Shown: positions 22,000 to 33,900 of the stretch, piece by piece
How positions within the stretch are numbered: position 1 is the stretch's first letter
Layout of the letters: every line of letters begins with the position of its first letter
Assembly: GCA_964023275.1 (NCBI GenBank)
Contig: OZ029913.1
Location: forward strand, 40,539,757-40,603,756
DNA from: Norana najaformis
Taxonomy: Eukaryota > Annelida > Clitellata > Crassiclitellata > Hormogastridae
DNA: 64,000 bases
Direction of reading: 5' to 3'
The notes under the pieces: model-generated
The model's input: the letters and a program-made list of their open reading frames with translations, nothing else
Told to the model about the DNA's origin: nothing
The model's database searches: none
Made by a program: the position numbers and the translations under genes

Positions 22000-22167
22000 A
22001 TATAGCGACCGTATGGCCTCGACCTTGCTCATTTTTCAATGAATTTATTGAGTGAGATTCTTCACCACCGCTACCCGTTTGAATGGGCGCCACGCCATTT
22101 ACGGTCCCCATGCACAGCCCGAGATTCAAATGTTTGAAATAAGCCGCGATCAGGTTGCGAACTGGGG
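22000..22167. repeat. Dispersed repeat, shared with 61835-61990
   Basis: About 110 bases match 61835-61945 closely (TGGCCTCGACC, CCGCTACCCGTTTGAATGGG, CGCCACGCCATT). In both copies the minus strand is open and reads NGVAPIQTGSG, then INS, then GRGHTVA. Whether this was ever coding is not clear. Confidence 0.7.
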
Positions 22168-23275
22168 ATCCTTACGCACAGAGGCTGCTTGGCATACGCG
22201 TTTATCGATGTCGCTAACCAGGCCAGTTATTCGATTAGAATAAACAATTTTCGAGTTTAAGATTAGATAATTTTAAAGAAATCAACTTTTGTACTCACGT
22301 TGGCGGAGCAATTCATTTCGTGGTGGTGAATCGCACGCAGCACATTTAGCTAACGTTAACAGTTAAATCTGCATTTAGATATGTATTCTGTGTTTAAAGT
22401 GCCTTGAATCGTCTATAGAGATGAGCACAGGCCGAAAAATCCCGGCCCGGCCTGATCCAAATCCAGGCCGCGTTGCAGGCTGCAGCCAATAGTTAATGAT
22501 TGCGTAATAAAACTGCCCATACTTTATATTTATATAGTTGCACATACATTACACCTTGTACAATTGTTGTATGTCCATTGTTGGCACTTTTGCTATTAAG
22601 GTGACTTTCGTGCTACGTTTGCAGTTCAAAGTCAGCTGTTATAAACTGTTACAATTTATATAAAAGATAACCAAGCAGTCACCTGAATGATGTTGATGAA
22701 TTTCTCTTTGATAATTTTTAAACATTGAATAAACCAGTGAACCGACTTGCAATGTTCCTTGGAATTTTTTAATGTTTTAAAAAGATTTCAAAATTTTGTA
22801 TCACTACCCAGCAGAAATGCATGATGTATTTATATGCCCTTCTGTTGTTTCTGCCAATTGTACAGTAGTTAGGTATGTTGGCTGAAACAAATTTGGACAA
22901 TCTCTAGCCATTAATACAGTAATTTATTGAACTCTACTTAGCTGAATCCACAAACTGGTCACTTAGAGACGCAGTTGTCGATTACCATATTCAGCTACAA
23001 AGCAACTGATGATGTGTCTATATTCTGTAACATATGCATGATGTATTTATGCGGCTGAATTCGAATTCTGAAACGGAATGCCATCGTCTTTGTCAGTCAA
23101 GTCCTTTTTTATAGGCCCCTCAGGTACATTACATCACCCTAGCGGACATTGCGTAACCCGTACGTACGTTACTCCTACAAAGGCTGGCCACAAACTGTCC
23201 GCAGATTGTTCAGTAGTTACTTTCTCAGTGTAAGTAAGTATTAGACATTTTAAACTTAAACTTTCCATTTGGAAA
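22168..23275. repeat. Dispersed 1.2-kb repeat, copy B
   Basis: Matches 1-1210 in the same orientation. It contains the left GC-rich terminus of the hAT-like element at about 22418 (TAGAGATGAGCACAGGCCG), but the right terminus seen at 1296-1374 is absent. Confidence 0.8.
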
Positions 23276-23929
23276 TAGTAGCGATCAGTTGCATCTGCTA
23301 GCAAGATCCATTCACGGACAGTCACTATGGAAAAACGTGTACAGTATAATTATGTACATTTTTACATTTACATCAGACATTTAATTTGAAAAAGACACTG
23401 CACTGTCTTGTTTTGCTTTTCGAAGAACTAATCATACGGTAAGAAATTCACAAGTTACAGTTTTAAAGGCTTTCGAGTAAATTAAGCAGTGAAAATATGC
23501 ACTTTTTGCATCGCAAGTCTATGTAGCTGCTGTATGGCGCATCTGACATTGTCAAAATCATGTAGCAATCATACATTCATTCATACATTCCTATGCACTG
23601 AAACATAGGAAGCCAAAGAAACCAACTGGATTTATTTTTATTCTGAGAAAGAAATATTATTAATGTCACTGTGGGTGCAAAATAAAAAACATAAAACTAA
23701 AACTAATTGGTTTCTACAGTTTAATTACCAAAACACAATGGACCTAAGTTTCATGTACAAGGAGTGAATTAATTCTAAAATCCAATTACTTGAGTTGACA
23801 AATTCATCGCAAACAAATGATCAACAATCATAAGAGATCTCTTGCTTTCATTATATACACAGTGGGCCAAAAAGCCTCAAATACCATGTACACAAAATCT
23901 GTAAGCTGCTTCAAGTTAAACAGAGGTTG
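23276..23929. other. No gene recognised
   Basis: AT-rich, with short CATT repeats near 23573-23590. Nothing coding was seen on either strand. Confidence 0.45.
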
Positions 23930-24420
23930 CTGGTCAAAAGTTGGAAGAGCCTATTAAGAAGATAGAGGAACTGAATCAAAGTTGGAGCAGGTCACTCAGT
24001 AAGACAAGCAAATCAAATGTCAGAGGTAGCAAATTAAAAGTTGGAAGTGTCTAATAACAAGATCAACTGATCCAAATGTTAGATGAATTAAATAAAAAAT
24101 TAGAGTAATTTATTCACAAGTTAGAGTAATGAAGTTAGAAATAGTGAATGAAAAGTTGGAATTCTAATAAGTGAAATAAATTTAATGAATAGTTTGAGGA
24201 AATTAGTTATCAGTTACAGATATCAAAAGTTTGAGGAACTGAATCAAGTTTACTTTTAATGTAATAACAATTTAGAGAAATTTCATAAAAAGTTGGTTGA
24301 TAAAGACAGAGGAATATCACCATAAGAGGAATCAGAAATGAGATCAATTTAATCATAAGTTAGAGGAATCCAGAGTCAAAAAGAAAATTTAAATATGAAA
24401 ATGCTCAACAATTATCATAG
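23930..24420. repeat. Degenerate minisatellite (AAGTTRGAGGAAT-like units)
   Basis: The plus strand repeats variants of AAGTTGGAAG, AAGTTAGAGTAAT, AGTTTGAGGAACTGAAT and AGTTAGAGGAATC at irregular 25-60-base spacing for about 490 bases. Units are diverged and no fixed period holds. No protein reading survives. Confidence 0.6.
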
Positions 24421-24639
24421 TTAAAGTTACAAAGCAGGACATTCCTCATTCAGTGCAGACATTACACAAAAACATCTATTGTGCTTAAGGAAAGCATTCT
24501 GTGCAATAATGGAAGCCACTCAAATAACAAAATAAGGTAATTATAACCAGACTATTGCCTGGCTTTAGGCAAATTCATACAGTGTTACACAATTGTACAT
24601 AGAACTAATCTAATCTAATCTTAAGACTGCAGTATGAAT

Positions 24640-24850
24640 GTATCCGAGAATTTTTATAGTGCCACTGTACACAGTGCGTCGATCGATGGTCGCTTCTACG
24701 CAAAACTGCATTCCAAAATCAAACAGAACAAAATTGGACAGAACAAATCAAGATCCATGAGACCAGAAGACAGGTTATAAAGGATAAGCAATCTGAAAAA
24801 GACCAGATGAAATCAGACAACTGTCTGGTTTTAGACAAAATGATTATTTG
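24640..24850 (-). mobile_element. LINE 3' tail, antisense
   Basis: TATAGTGCCACTGTACACAG and GCGTCGATCGATGGTCGCTTC are the reverse of the shared LINE tail (compare 41700-41770). Paired with a very similar antisense copy at 31640-31830. Confidence 0.65.
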
Positions 24851-27062
24851 TCCTTAATAAAATTTTGCCCTCTAATCTACCTAATTTGATAACTTCTGTA
24901 GCACCATTATAATAATGCTCAACGCATCAATTGTTGGTCATGGCTAAGCAAAGCTGGCAAGCCAAAATCAAGGATGAGTCTGTTTGAGAACCAAGAGGAT
25001 TGAAAGGTCTTTCAGATGAAGCACACAATGCCATCAGTAATCCAACAAAGATTAAGTGGTGCTCCAGTATCTGTTATGAGTTAATTTACAGTGCACAACA
25101 ATGTACAGTGCGTTAGCGAAAATTAAAAATGCAGACTCGATAAATCAGATATACGTTAGTGTACATCCAGGTTGCATCATATGCTACATAAATGATCAGA
25201 ATACAAACAATCACACTGAGCAGAAGGCAGACCTGATTATTTCACCTTGGTTATGGTATTACAAAAGAGGTACATTATTATGAAGCAAAGCACTAGGTAG
25301 CAAAGTATTCTCATGAACTTCCAAATGTATTATCCAGACCTGAACATTTGCACCTTGGCTATGGTATCATTACCCAATTTACAATATTACAGCACACTCT
25401 CATTAAATCCATACAGAATAACTGAATCACATTGTCCACAACTTGGGTAAATCGTTGGAGTGCTTTTGAGCTGGTTTATTTTGTGGAGGTGCTATGTAAG
25501 TTTACGGATACAATAGAATTCATGTCAGACAGCAGCCAAAAGCAAGCCTCGAGTACAGTCATATTTATGTAGCACCCCTACTTAATGGCAATTGATGGCT
25601 TTTAATTAGTTGTGCAGCAACTGACGACTTTTAAGTAAATAGTTGTGTGCTCTATGCAGTGACTACCTCAGGGAGATTAGAAGATTGTTAAAAGTTGCTG
25701 ATCACTCAAAATTTTCAATGAAGTATGGCCTTGTTTGATTGGCGCTATATCTATACTAATCTAATGACTTCTGTGGCACCCTTTATCATAATGCACAAAG
25801 TATCAGTCAAGGTCTACACCTACGATTCCTCGCTCAGTCGATGGACATATGGCGTGTTAACAAATGCATTACTTACTTACTTACTTAGGTCGCTTCATGT
25901 GAAACCATAGTAAAAAACTGCAATTCACTTGAGAAGCCCAATCAAAATCTGAAGAGTCAGGAAACCAGATCAGTCTTAAGTTCAGATCCAAATTACAATA
26001 AGAGACTGACAGAATGCATAGAACTGGGCAGTGCCACCAAGAACATCTTAGAGCCCAACACTATAAAGATGTCTCACCTTTTTGCAAAAGTAGCGTTATA
26101 AGGAGGTTTTCAGGTACCTGAAAATATTTTCTTGCACATAATCACACCCAAGAGTTGTTTTATCACTATGAAGTGCTATATAGTTGATACACGACCACTG
26201 ACATGCTATTAACTACACACAGACTACAATACGACAATAAGGCTCATGGGCGGAGTAGAAACGGACCAATAAGGAGACACCATTTAAGTAGCACCTCGAT
26301 AAACTTGAACTGAATTACACTGGAACTTCCTTATAAGATGCTTCATTGTAGCAAGAATTCTGCTCAAAACACTAAAATCCCAAATTTAATTCAGCTTTAC
26401 AGCACAACCTCTTTAAACATGATCTCGTTATGACACAGTTCTTCAGCTGGTTCCTAAATACACTGAAATTAAACGATTTCACTCGATTTATTATAAACAA
26501 CAATTTTATAACTCTGCAGAGCCTATAAAGAAGCTCCAGCATATCTTAATTTAAGAACATTTAGCTTAATTATCACACTCCCCAGTCTTTGAGACATCAG
26601 CCTGCCTCCAATTACATGCCTTTGTAGATCTGGAGGCTCCAGTGTAACTTAATTTAAACCATTCTTCGTTAGTTTAATTAACATGGTCCTTGGGTTTTAG
26701 AAATCCGCCTACCTTTATAGATGTGTTCGAAAACTGATTCAGTGCTGATCAGAGATTACAAAAAGGTGCTATATAAATGCTCAGACACAACCAAATATCA
26801 TGCCTTAGGGCATAATACCATACCCAAAGACAGAGAAGCATCTTATGTAACCTATTAACACACCTAAAAACACAGTGCCAGATCCTACAGTACCTATATA
26901 CATGTAATTATGCTTTGTGGTACAACACCATACCTATACAAGACAGCATTATCCGAGATATAGCCTACATAAAACAGCACCAAGCCTGATGGCAAGGGAA
27001 ATACCATACCAAAACATAAAGCACCATGCTTATTAGCACAGTACCATCAGGCCTAGAGGTAC
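24851..27062. other. No gene recognised; decayed repeats
   Basis: AT-rich. Contains a short TTAC repeat (25868-25888), and LINE-tail-like GGTGCTATATAAATGC at about 26765. An antisense decayed LINE part lies around 25915-26080 (ACAGAATGCATAGAACTGGG-like, compare 32430-32460). No exon was identified. Confidence 0.45.
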
Positions 27063-27670
27063 ATAAAGGTAAACACTTGTATACACGACTCTTTAAAAAC
27101 TGCTCAGAAGTGCAAAGGTAAGGTAACAAACTTGTATAAATGCCTCAATATAATCTGGTCAGCATGTGGTCCTGGAGTTTGAAGGATCTTTCAGCTGAGG
27201 GACAAACATGACCACAGCAATCCACGACAGGACAGCTTTTTAAACTGTACGGATGGAGGATTGAGCTGGCACCAAACAAACCTGTCATATTTACATCGCC
27301 AGGTGTTGGGGTACATCAGAACAGAAGGCAGCAAGTAACCACGGACAATACAAATCCTCAAATCATAACAGCCTAACAGGGTATCTGCACAGTTTTCCGA
27401 GCAAGGGGTGCGGGTCATAAAGTTTTGAAAGGGTCCAATTACAACAGATCATACTGTATATTGTTGAATATTTTTTATAATCTTTTTTGTTTTTTTTAAC
27501 ACCTCAAATTAAGACAACAAAAATTTTACCTTGATTTATTTGTTTAATTTATTCATTTATTGTGCAAGGTCAATAAATCTGACACGTGAGACAAGTGTTT
27601 GTGAACAACTTATCCAGGGTTATTAGATGAAGTCTGCTCAGCAGGCATTAACCTGTAATCGTTGGATTAC
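27063..27670 (-). repeat. Dispersed repeat with a tRNA-derived SINE-like part, paired with 49500-50030
   Basis: Shared blocks in the same order as 49500-50030: GAGGGACAAACATGACCAC, AATCCA/CGACAGGACA, TTATTGTGC, AGTCTGCTCAGCAGGC. The minus strand of the second copy has a B-box-like GGGTTCAAGCC and TGACCTTATGCAAGT, close to the CORE-SINE block TGACCTTGGGCAAGT. I infer an old SINE, antisense, in both places. Confidence 0.5.
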
Positions 27671-29539
27671 AGAACAAATAGACCAAAATGCTGCATGGTC
27701 AAAAGTGACATGGTGAAAAGCACCTCAGCCCCGCATCAACACCCTTGCTGCCTACAGACCACTTTCCCAGATGAGAAGACACAAAACCAAGCCTCATATA
27801 TTAATTTATACAGCGCCTGTTCACGATATCTACTTAGAAGCACAACATAATGCATGATAATGTTATCTGGGCATTTATATGGTGGTAATATGATTAAGAA
27901 ATCTCACAAGCACGAACGTTTTTTGATTATTTGTTTCGACAGCCACAAATCCGATCAAACCATCGTAAACCAGATTCGTTTAACTCGGCTGTACTTTACA
28001 GATTTCTCATTAAATTTTCTTAATTTGGTAAATTTACCCGTCTTTCAAGTGATGCCACAAATGATGATAATAATAGAAATAACAATAATACATTAATAAT
28101 AACAACAGTAGAATAGTTAAAACCTTCATACTGTCACAAAATACCAAGATTTAATAATAACTATTATTATTTCATATACACATAGAATAAAAAATAATAC
28201 AAATGTGAATAAGAATAGTATATTCACACTCTTCATGCCATAAAAATGCCAAGATCCAATATCTCCAGAAGTTTTTAAATGCTGTGGGATCATTGCTATA
28301 TCAGAACAAAAATAATAATAAATATAATCTTCCTAAAGAACTGGGTTAGGATTTTACAGAGACTTCCTTTCTATGCCTAAATTGTTAATTCCCGAGGGAT
28401 CATTTCTACCTCAGGCATTTAAAACATAAAACTAACTTGACATCTGAGAAAAATGGGTTCAGATTCAAAGCGCTATTCCTTTGATTCAAAAATAAATAAA
28501 GAGTGCAACCATATGTAATACAAATATTTTTCTGACTACAAATTCTTGCTAGATTTCTGAATTAACATGGTGATGACATACAGTGCATGCATTGGCCATT
28601 GCAAATCCGTTAAAAAGACTTGCAAAATTTCTGACATTGATCAGAGTTTGGAGTCAATATCCTCAACAAAAAATGTGCACGATGTACATGAGGCCTTGAC
28701 TGCGACACCACAATTAAATCAGAGGACACAGCACAAATTCTGCTTAAAAAGACAGCAAAAAAGCATACAATGACTGGAAATCAGAAAGCTTTTGACAAAA
28801 ATTGTACTGTACAGACTAATTCCACTGAAAAATTCCATGGAGACGAGTTACTCGACTAATTGCCGCAAACATCAGCTGAAAACATCAGAAAACCATGCTG
28901 ATTATGTCAAGCGAATCAAAAAAAATGATGGCCCAATCAACACAAGTTTCATTGTCAGTGAGATGTACGAAATGAATAAATTATAATAAGACATCAGTAA
29001 TTAAATCATTTATCTAAAGTCAAGTATTTACACGGAGCGGGAACATCCATTAAAAATAGCTCTAGAATTAGACCAACTGAAAAGATGAGGTCAATTGAAT
29101 GCAATCATTTCACAGCTTGGCCCTATCTTTGGCACCGTAACATCGACATAATCACGACTAAAATGTGCTAACAACTGCACCAAACAAACATAAAATAATC
29201 CGAATAAGAATCAAATAAAACCTTTGGATAAAACATGATAAAAGCAGTGCTAACAAAACGGCTTGCTGCTTTCATCAAATACAAATCATTTTCATGCCCA
29301 CTGGTGATAAAAACAATGATACACGTAACATTTACCACTGGAACAATTCTCTGGTAAAATCCCCCCAAGTCCGTCGATTAAATACACCAAGATGTGACCA
29401 AATGAAAACAGGAAAAATCGACCTGTGTCAAATGGACATCTTTACATGTTGACCGGTGATCTGTGTCCAAATATCGCAAAGGATAGACAGCATTTTGTAT
29501 CTAAAAAAATGCTTAGTGGGTGGTGCAGAGCAGTCATGA
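27671..29539. other. Downstream flank of the DLG-like gene; no separate gene seen
   Basis: AT-rich, with ATAATAATA and AACAATA runs near 28060-28330. Part of it may be 3' untranslated sequence of the minus-strand DLG-like gene that stops at 29540. I could not choose a polyadenylation signal. Confidence 0.4.
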
Positions 29540-30924
29540 TCAGAGTTTCTCACTGGAGGGAACCCAGACCACTGGGCTCGAGTGAAGAGTTATACATTCC
29601 TTGACTCTGGCATAGATGTCATCTGGCATATCACCAATTATAATGGCTAAAAATAAAAGGTAATGTAATGTAAGGTATATATAAAATGGTAAGGTAACAA
29701 GGTATTTGTAAAAAGTAAGGTGATGTAAACTATTAATAAGAATAAACATAAGTATAAAGCATTAATAAAAAGCTATGGTCATGCAAGATATTTGTTAAAA
29801 GGTAAGGTAACATGAAGTATTTATCAAAAGGGAGTTCCTAAAAGGCATTATATAAAAGTTTTAAATACATACATTCTTCTTTTCTATGAAAAATGGTCCT
29901 CGCAGACCTTGAAAGCCTGTCAGAATACGACACTGCAGAAGTCATTAGATTAGATTTTGATTAGAGATGAGAATCAACCAATACCCGTAAAGCTTTGACA
30001 GAACTCTTGTTCGAGACGCACAGCACGTTCGAAAATAGAGCGAGCCTGATCAGCAGTTATTCTCCGATTCCACTCCCTAGACCAAGGAAAAGATCACAAC
30101 ATTCACAGCTCGCATACATATGCGTTCATTATTCAATCATTCAGAGCATCTGTATAGCTCCTCTTCACAAAGTCTACTCAGAGGCAATCTCAGTTCAGCC
30201 CTGGTGAAAAGAACAGTTTTCAAGTTTTGGTGGGCGAAAGGCTGATGTAGCGCCCCTAGCCAGAAGGACAAATATCTCAAGCCCAACTACCGAAAAACGC
30301 ACATTGCACTGTCGAAGTAAATGCAGAAGGAATAACAATTTCACCTAGGCTCATGGAGTTAAGATTTATGCGGCTAGCCAAATCCGAAACAGGGCAACAA
30401 AGCTCCCACAAGTGGCAGATACATTCCTCAACTTGCATCACTAGACCCACATAAAAATCTTAAACTGCATTTGTACATTTATAGTGGTTAAAAACCTCTT
30501 TAAGGTGCCAAAACATAGTTATCTAAAAAGTGAAATTTTACATAAGATAAGCTTAGAATGTTCATCAGGTATTATAAGAATGCATTTTTCGTGCTATATG
30601 ATGACATTCCTGGCACCACATCAGGATATGTCTGTTTAAAAAAAAGAATAAAAAAACAAAAACATTAATTGTTTAAAATCATGATGGATCAATGCTACCT
30701 CGATTCTAAAAATTAAGGAAAGAAATCTAAAAGTGGATCAAATGTAGTAGGAGATTGATCAAAAAGAACTAACATGACCGATTCGATGCATCTTGGTTTG
30801 ATGAAAATCGCAATTGGATGGAGACCAGACAGCTGCAGGCGTTTAATAGCATTGGCACTAACATTGAGCAGACAGTGTTTACCCTGGCAAACACACAGAT
30901 GAGCTAATTCACTTTACTAATTTA

Positions 30925-30955
<31 letters not shown>

Positions 30956-33900
30956 ACAGATATTGATATCATGCTAATTCATGAATTCAAAACTGTGGGA
31001 AGCAGGAAAAAGACAAGTATTCAAATGTTTACAAACAGAGACCAGAGAAAGATGTGAGCCAATGTGCAAAAAGCCAAGGAAACCATAATCTGTTATTATT
31101 ATTATTGTTGTTGTTTTGTTGTCGTTGCTGTTATTATTGTTATTATTATTATTATTATATAATTAACAATCACCATTGTTAATATTATTATACATCGTAA
31201 ACTTTAAATCAGTCTGCCGCCCTGGCGCGTCACATAGGCATGCCGGAATGGAGCTGACAATTATTATTATTATTACTATTATTAATGTTAAATAGTACAC
31301 TAGAAACTCGTTAAATACTGCCTATGGAATCCATATAGAGTATATCAGAGCTCTAGAATGTTCCAGCAGAGCATTCAAGTACAGTCTTGAGCCATTCGGG
31401 TTGGTAAAATGCTGCATTCTGCAGCCCATGGGGACTTGCTGTTCTCATGCTTACATAAAACAATGCGGTCGCATCTTCGTGCACTCCAAAGCACATGAAT
31501 GTACCCCCATTATCATACTGGAACAATCCATCCTTCTGGAACAATTACCCAGTAAAAGTACATCTTGTTCTGCAATCCATATACATCTCAAGGAACATCT
31601 GCAACCAATCTTAAGTTGCAAAGTTTTAGATCAAGCAGAAAGCAAAAAAAATTTATAGCGCCACTGTAGTATGCAAAAGGCATCAATCAATAGTCACTTC
31701 TAATGAAAACTGCATTCCCAAATTACAGTCCACTGGACAGGACCAGCTGAGATCCACAAGGCAGGATGACAGGCTAACAAGGACAAGAAAATTCAAAATC
31801 AAGTCAGCTTCCAGAAAGTCAGTCTGCTTAGACAGAGACAGTCTACAGTATTAAAATACTCTGTGGTACTTACAATGAGACATGGTGAATTCTTGGTAAG
31901 ATGCCATTATCTTTCCAGTTGATCGAATAAATGCGACAAGTCAACTATTGCACCATTTGACCAACAACAAAGTCAGTAGCCTTAACTTATCAGTTTATTA
32001 AATTTTATTAAATAAAAGTGACCAGGTGAGTTGGTTTTCACTCACTGTCTCTGCAACAGTTCGAACCGCTTGTACGCTGGTTCCGTACAGATTATCACTG
32101 AATTCACCAGATTCTATAAACAGCGAGGAGCGTATGTCGCGCTCCATCTGCTCACGTGACTCAACGAAATGATACTCTCGTCCATCCACTTCTCCTTCCC
32201 TCCTTGGCCTTGTGGTGTCTAAGTAACATCACGAGAGTCACACACTAATCAAATCTATTGACTTCCAATACAAAAGGAATCAACTGATGGTCGTTTCACG
32301 TGAAACAGTAGTCAAATCCATCGCAGAAGACAGGTCAAAATGGAACAGGTCAGGTAAACCTATAGTACAGCTATGGTTGGAAAGCAAGATGATACACACA
32401 AGTCTTAAGTTTAGACATAATGATATTAAAGAACTGACAGAATGTACAGGACTGGGAAGTGAATTTATGTATGGATATAAAAGGTATGTGTATAACACTT
32501 GTAGCATGCCTATCACAAAAATCTGTTAAACATGCCTGTTCAACAGATTTAGAAAGATGCAACTGAAATAAGCTGAGAGTGTTTAATGTAATGTATCTAT
32601 ACCATAGCATGAATGGATGAATGAATGAATGAATAACAAGGTACGGAAACATAACACAGGAAACACAGCATAAAATGGCTTACGTGGTACACAGCTACCA
32701 AATTTGTTGGGAAATTCTGCAAGGAGGTCGTCGCTGATTCGTTCCTTTAGTGGCCCAAGAATGATGACTGGCCGGGCATACTTCACTACAAATTTTAAAC
32801 AAAGACAAAATCAGCAAACGATAACAATAAATGCATCAGTGAAGAAAATATGTGAGAAATACAACTGCCGACAAAACTCCTACACATTTCAAAGTTCTTT
32901 CATCTCAACAATCTGCTACATGAATGTTCTGAATGAACACATTCATTAATTACTTAACTAATTAATACACGAATGAGTGAATTCATAAATTCATGAATTA
33001 TAAATGCATAAGTCAAGACATTACATGAGAAAAATTGTCCTTGTAACTCCTACACATTTCAAAGTTTTTTAATCTCAAACCACACTGAAACATAAAAGCT
33101 CTGAATGAATGAATGCATAAATGAATGTATGTATGTATGCATGTATGTATGCATAAAGAAACTTAACATAGCACCATTTAAATATCTCACAAGAGCTGCC
33201 TGAGCTGCCTGCCTAAATGACGTTAGTCATTAATAGCAACAAGTTTATCAGTAAAAAGCAGTGATCAGATAACAAAAGTCACCAATGGTGGGCTTCCACA
33301 CGCATGCAGAGCAAAACCAATCTTATATAGATTTCACAGTTAATTAATTAATTAATTCATGAAAAGCAGAAACTCCTACATTCCTGCCTGACAACAACTT
33401 CATATGTCAGAACATTCTGTTCTTCACTGACGGATCCTAAAATGTTAAACCAGGTTCATACTATCAGTATCTTTGGTAACGTCAGGTCATGTTAAGAGGT
33501 AAAATGGTAAAGGTATCTTTGTTACTATGGTAAGGTCATAGTAAGAGGTGAAATTATAATGATATTTTTTATTAGAAATGGTCAGGTTATGATACGAGGC
33601 AAAATGGCAACAATGTCTGTGCTATAAAACTTCAGGTTATGGTAAAAGATGAAATGGTAATGACACCTATGCTAAAAGATCAGGTAAAAGGTGATTTGGT
33701 AATGGTATCAACTAAAGAGATTTCTACCAAAATCAGCACCTTTTATAAAGATCAGGACTCTTTAATTACCATGAAAACAAAAGCATCAAGAGTTGTCTAA
33801 ATGACTGTCTCCCTACTTCCAAAAGTTAACCCTTTAAGAACAAGATTGGATGAGATTTTGCAATGAAACAACAAATATTAAATAAAACGTTTTGTGGAAT

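Noticed and set aside
30923-31285. CRISPR-like or other regularly spaced repeats
   Set aside because: Only microsatellites and irregular minisatellites were found; no array has constant repeats with unique spacers.
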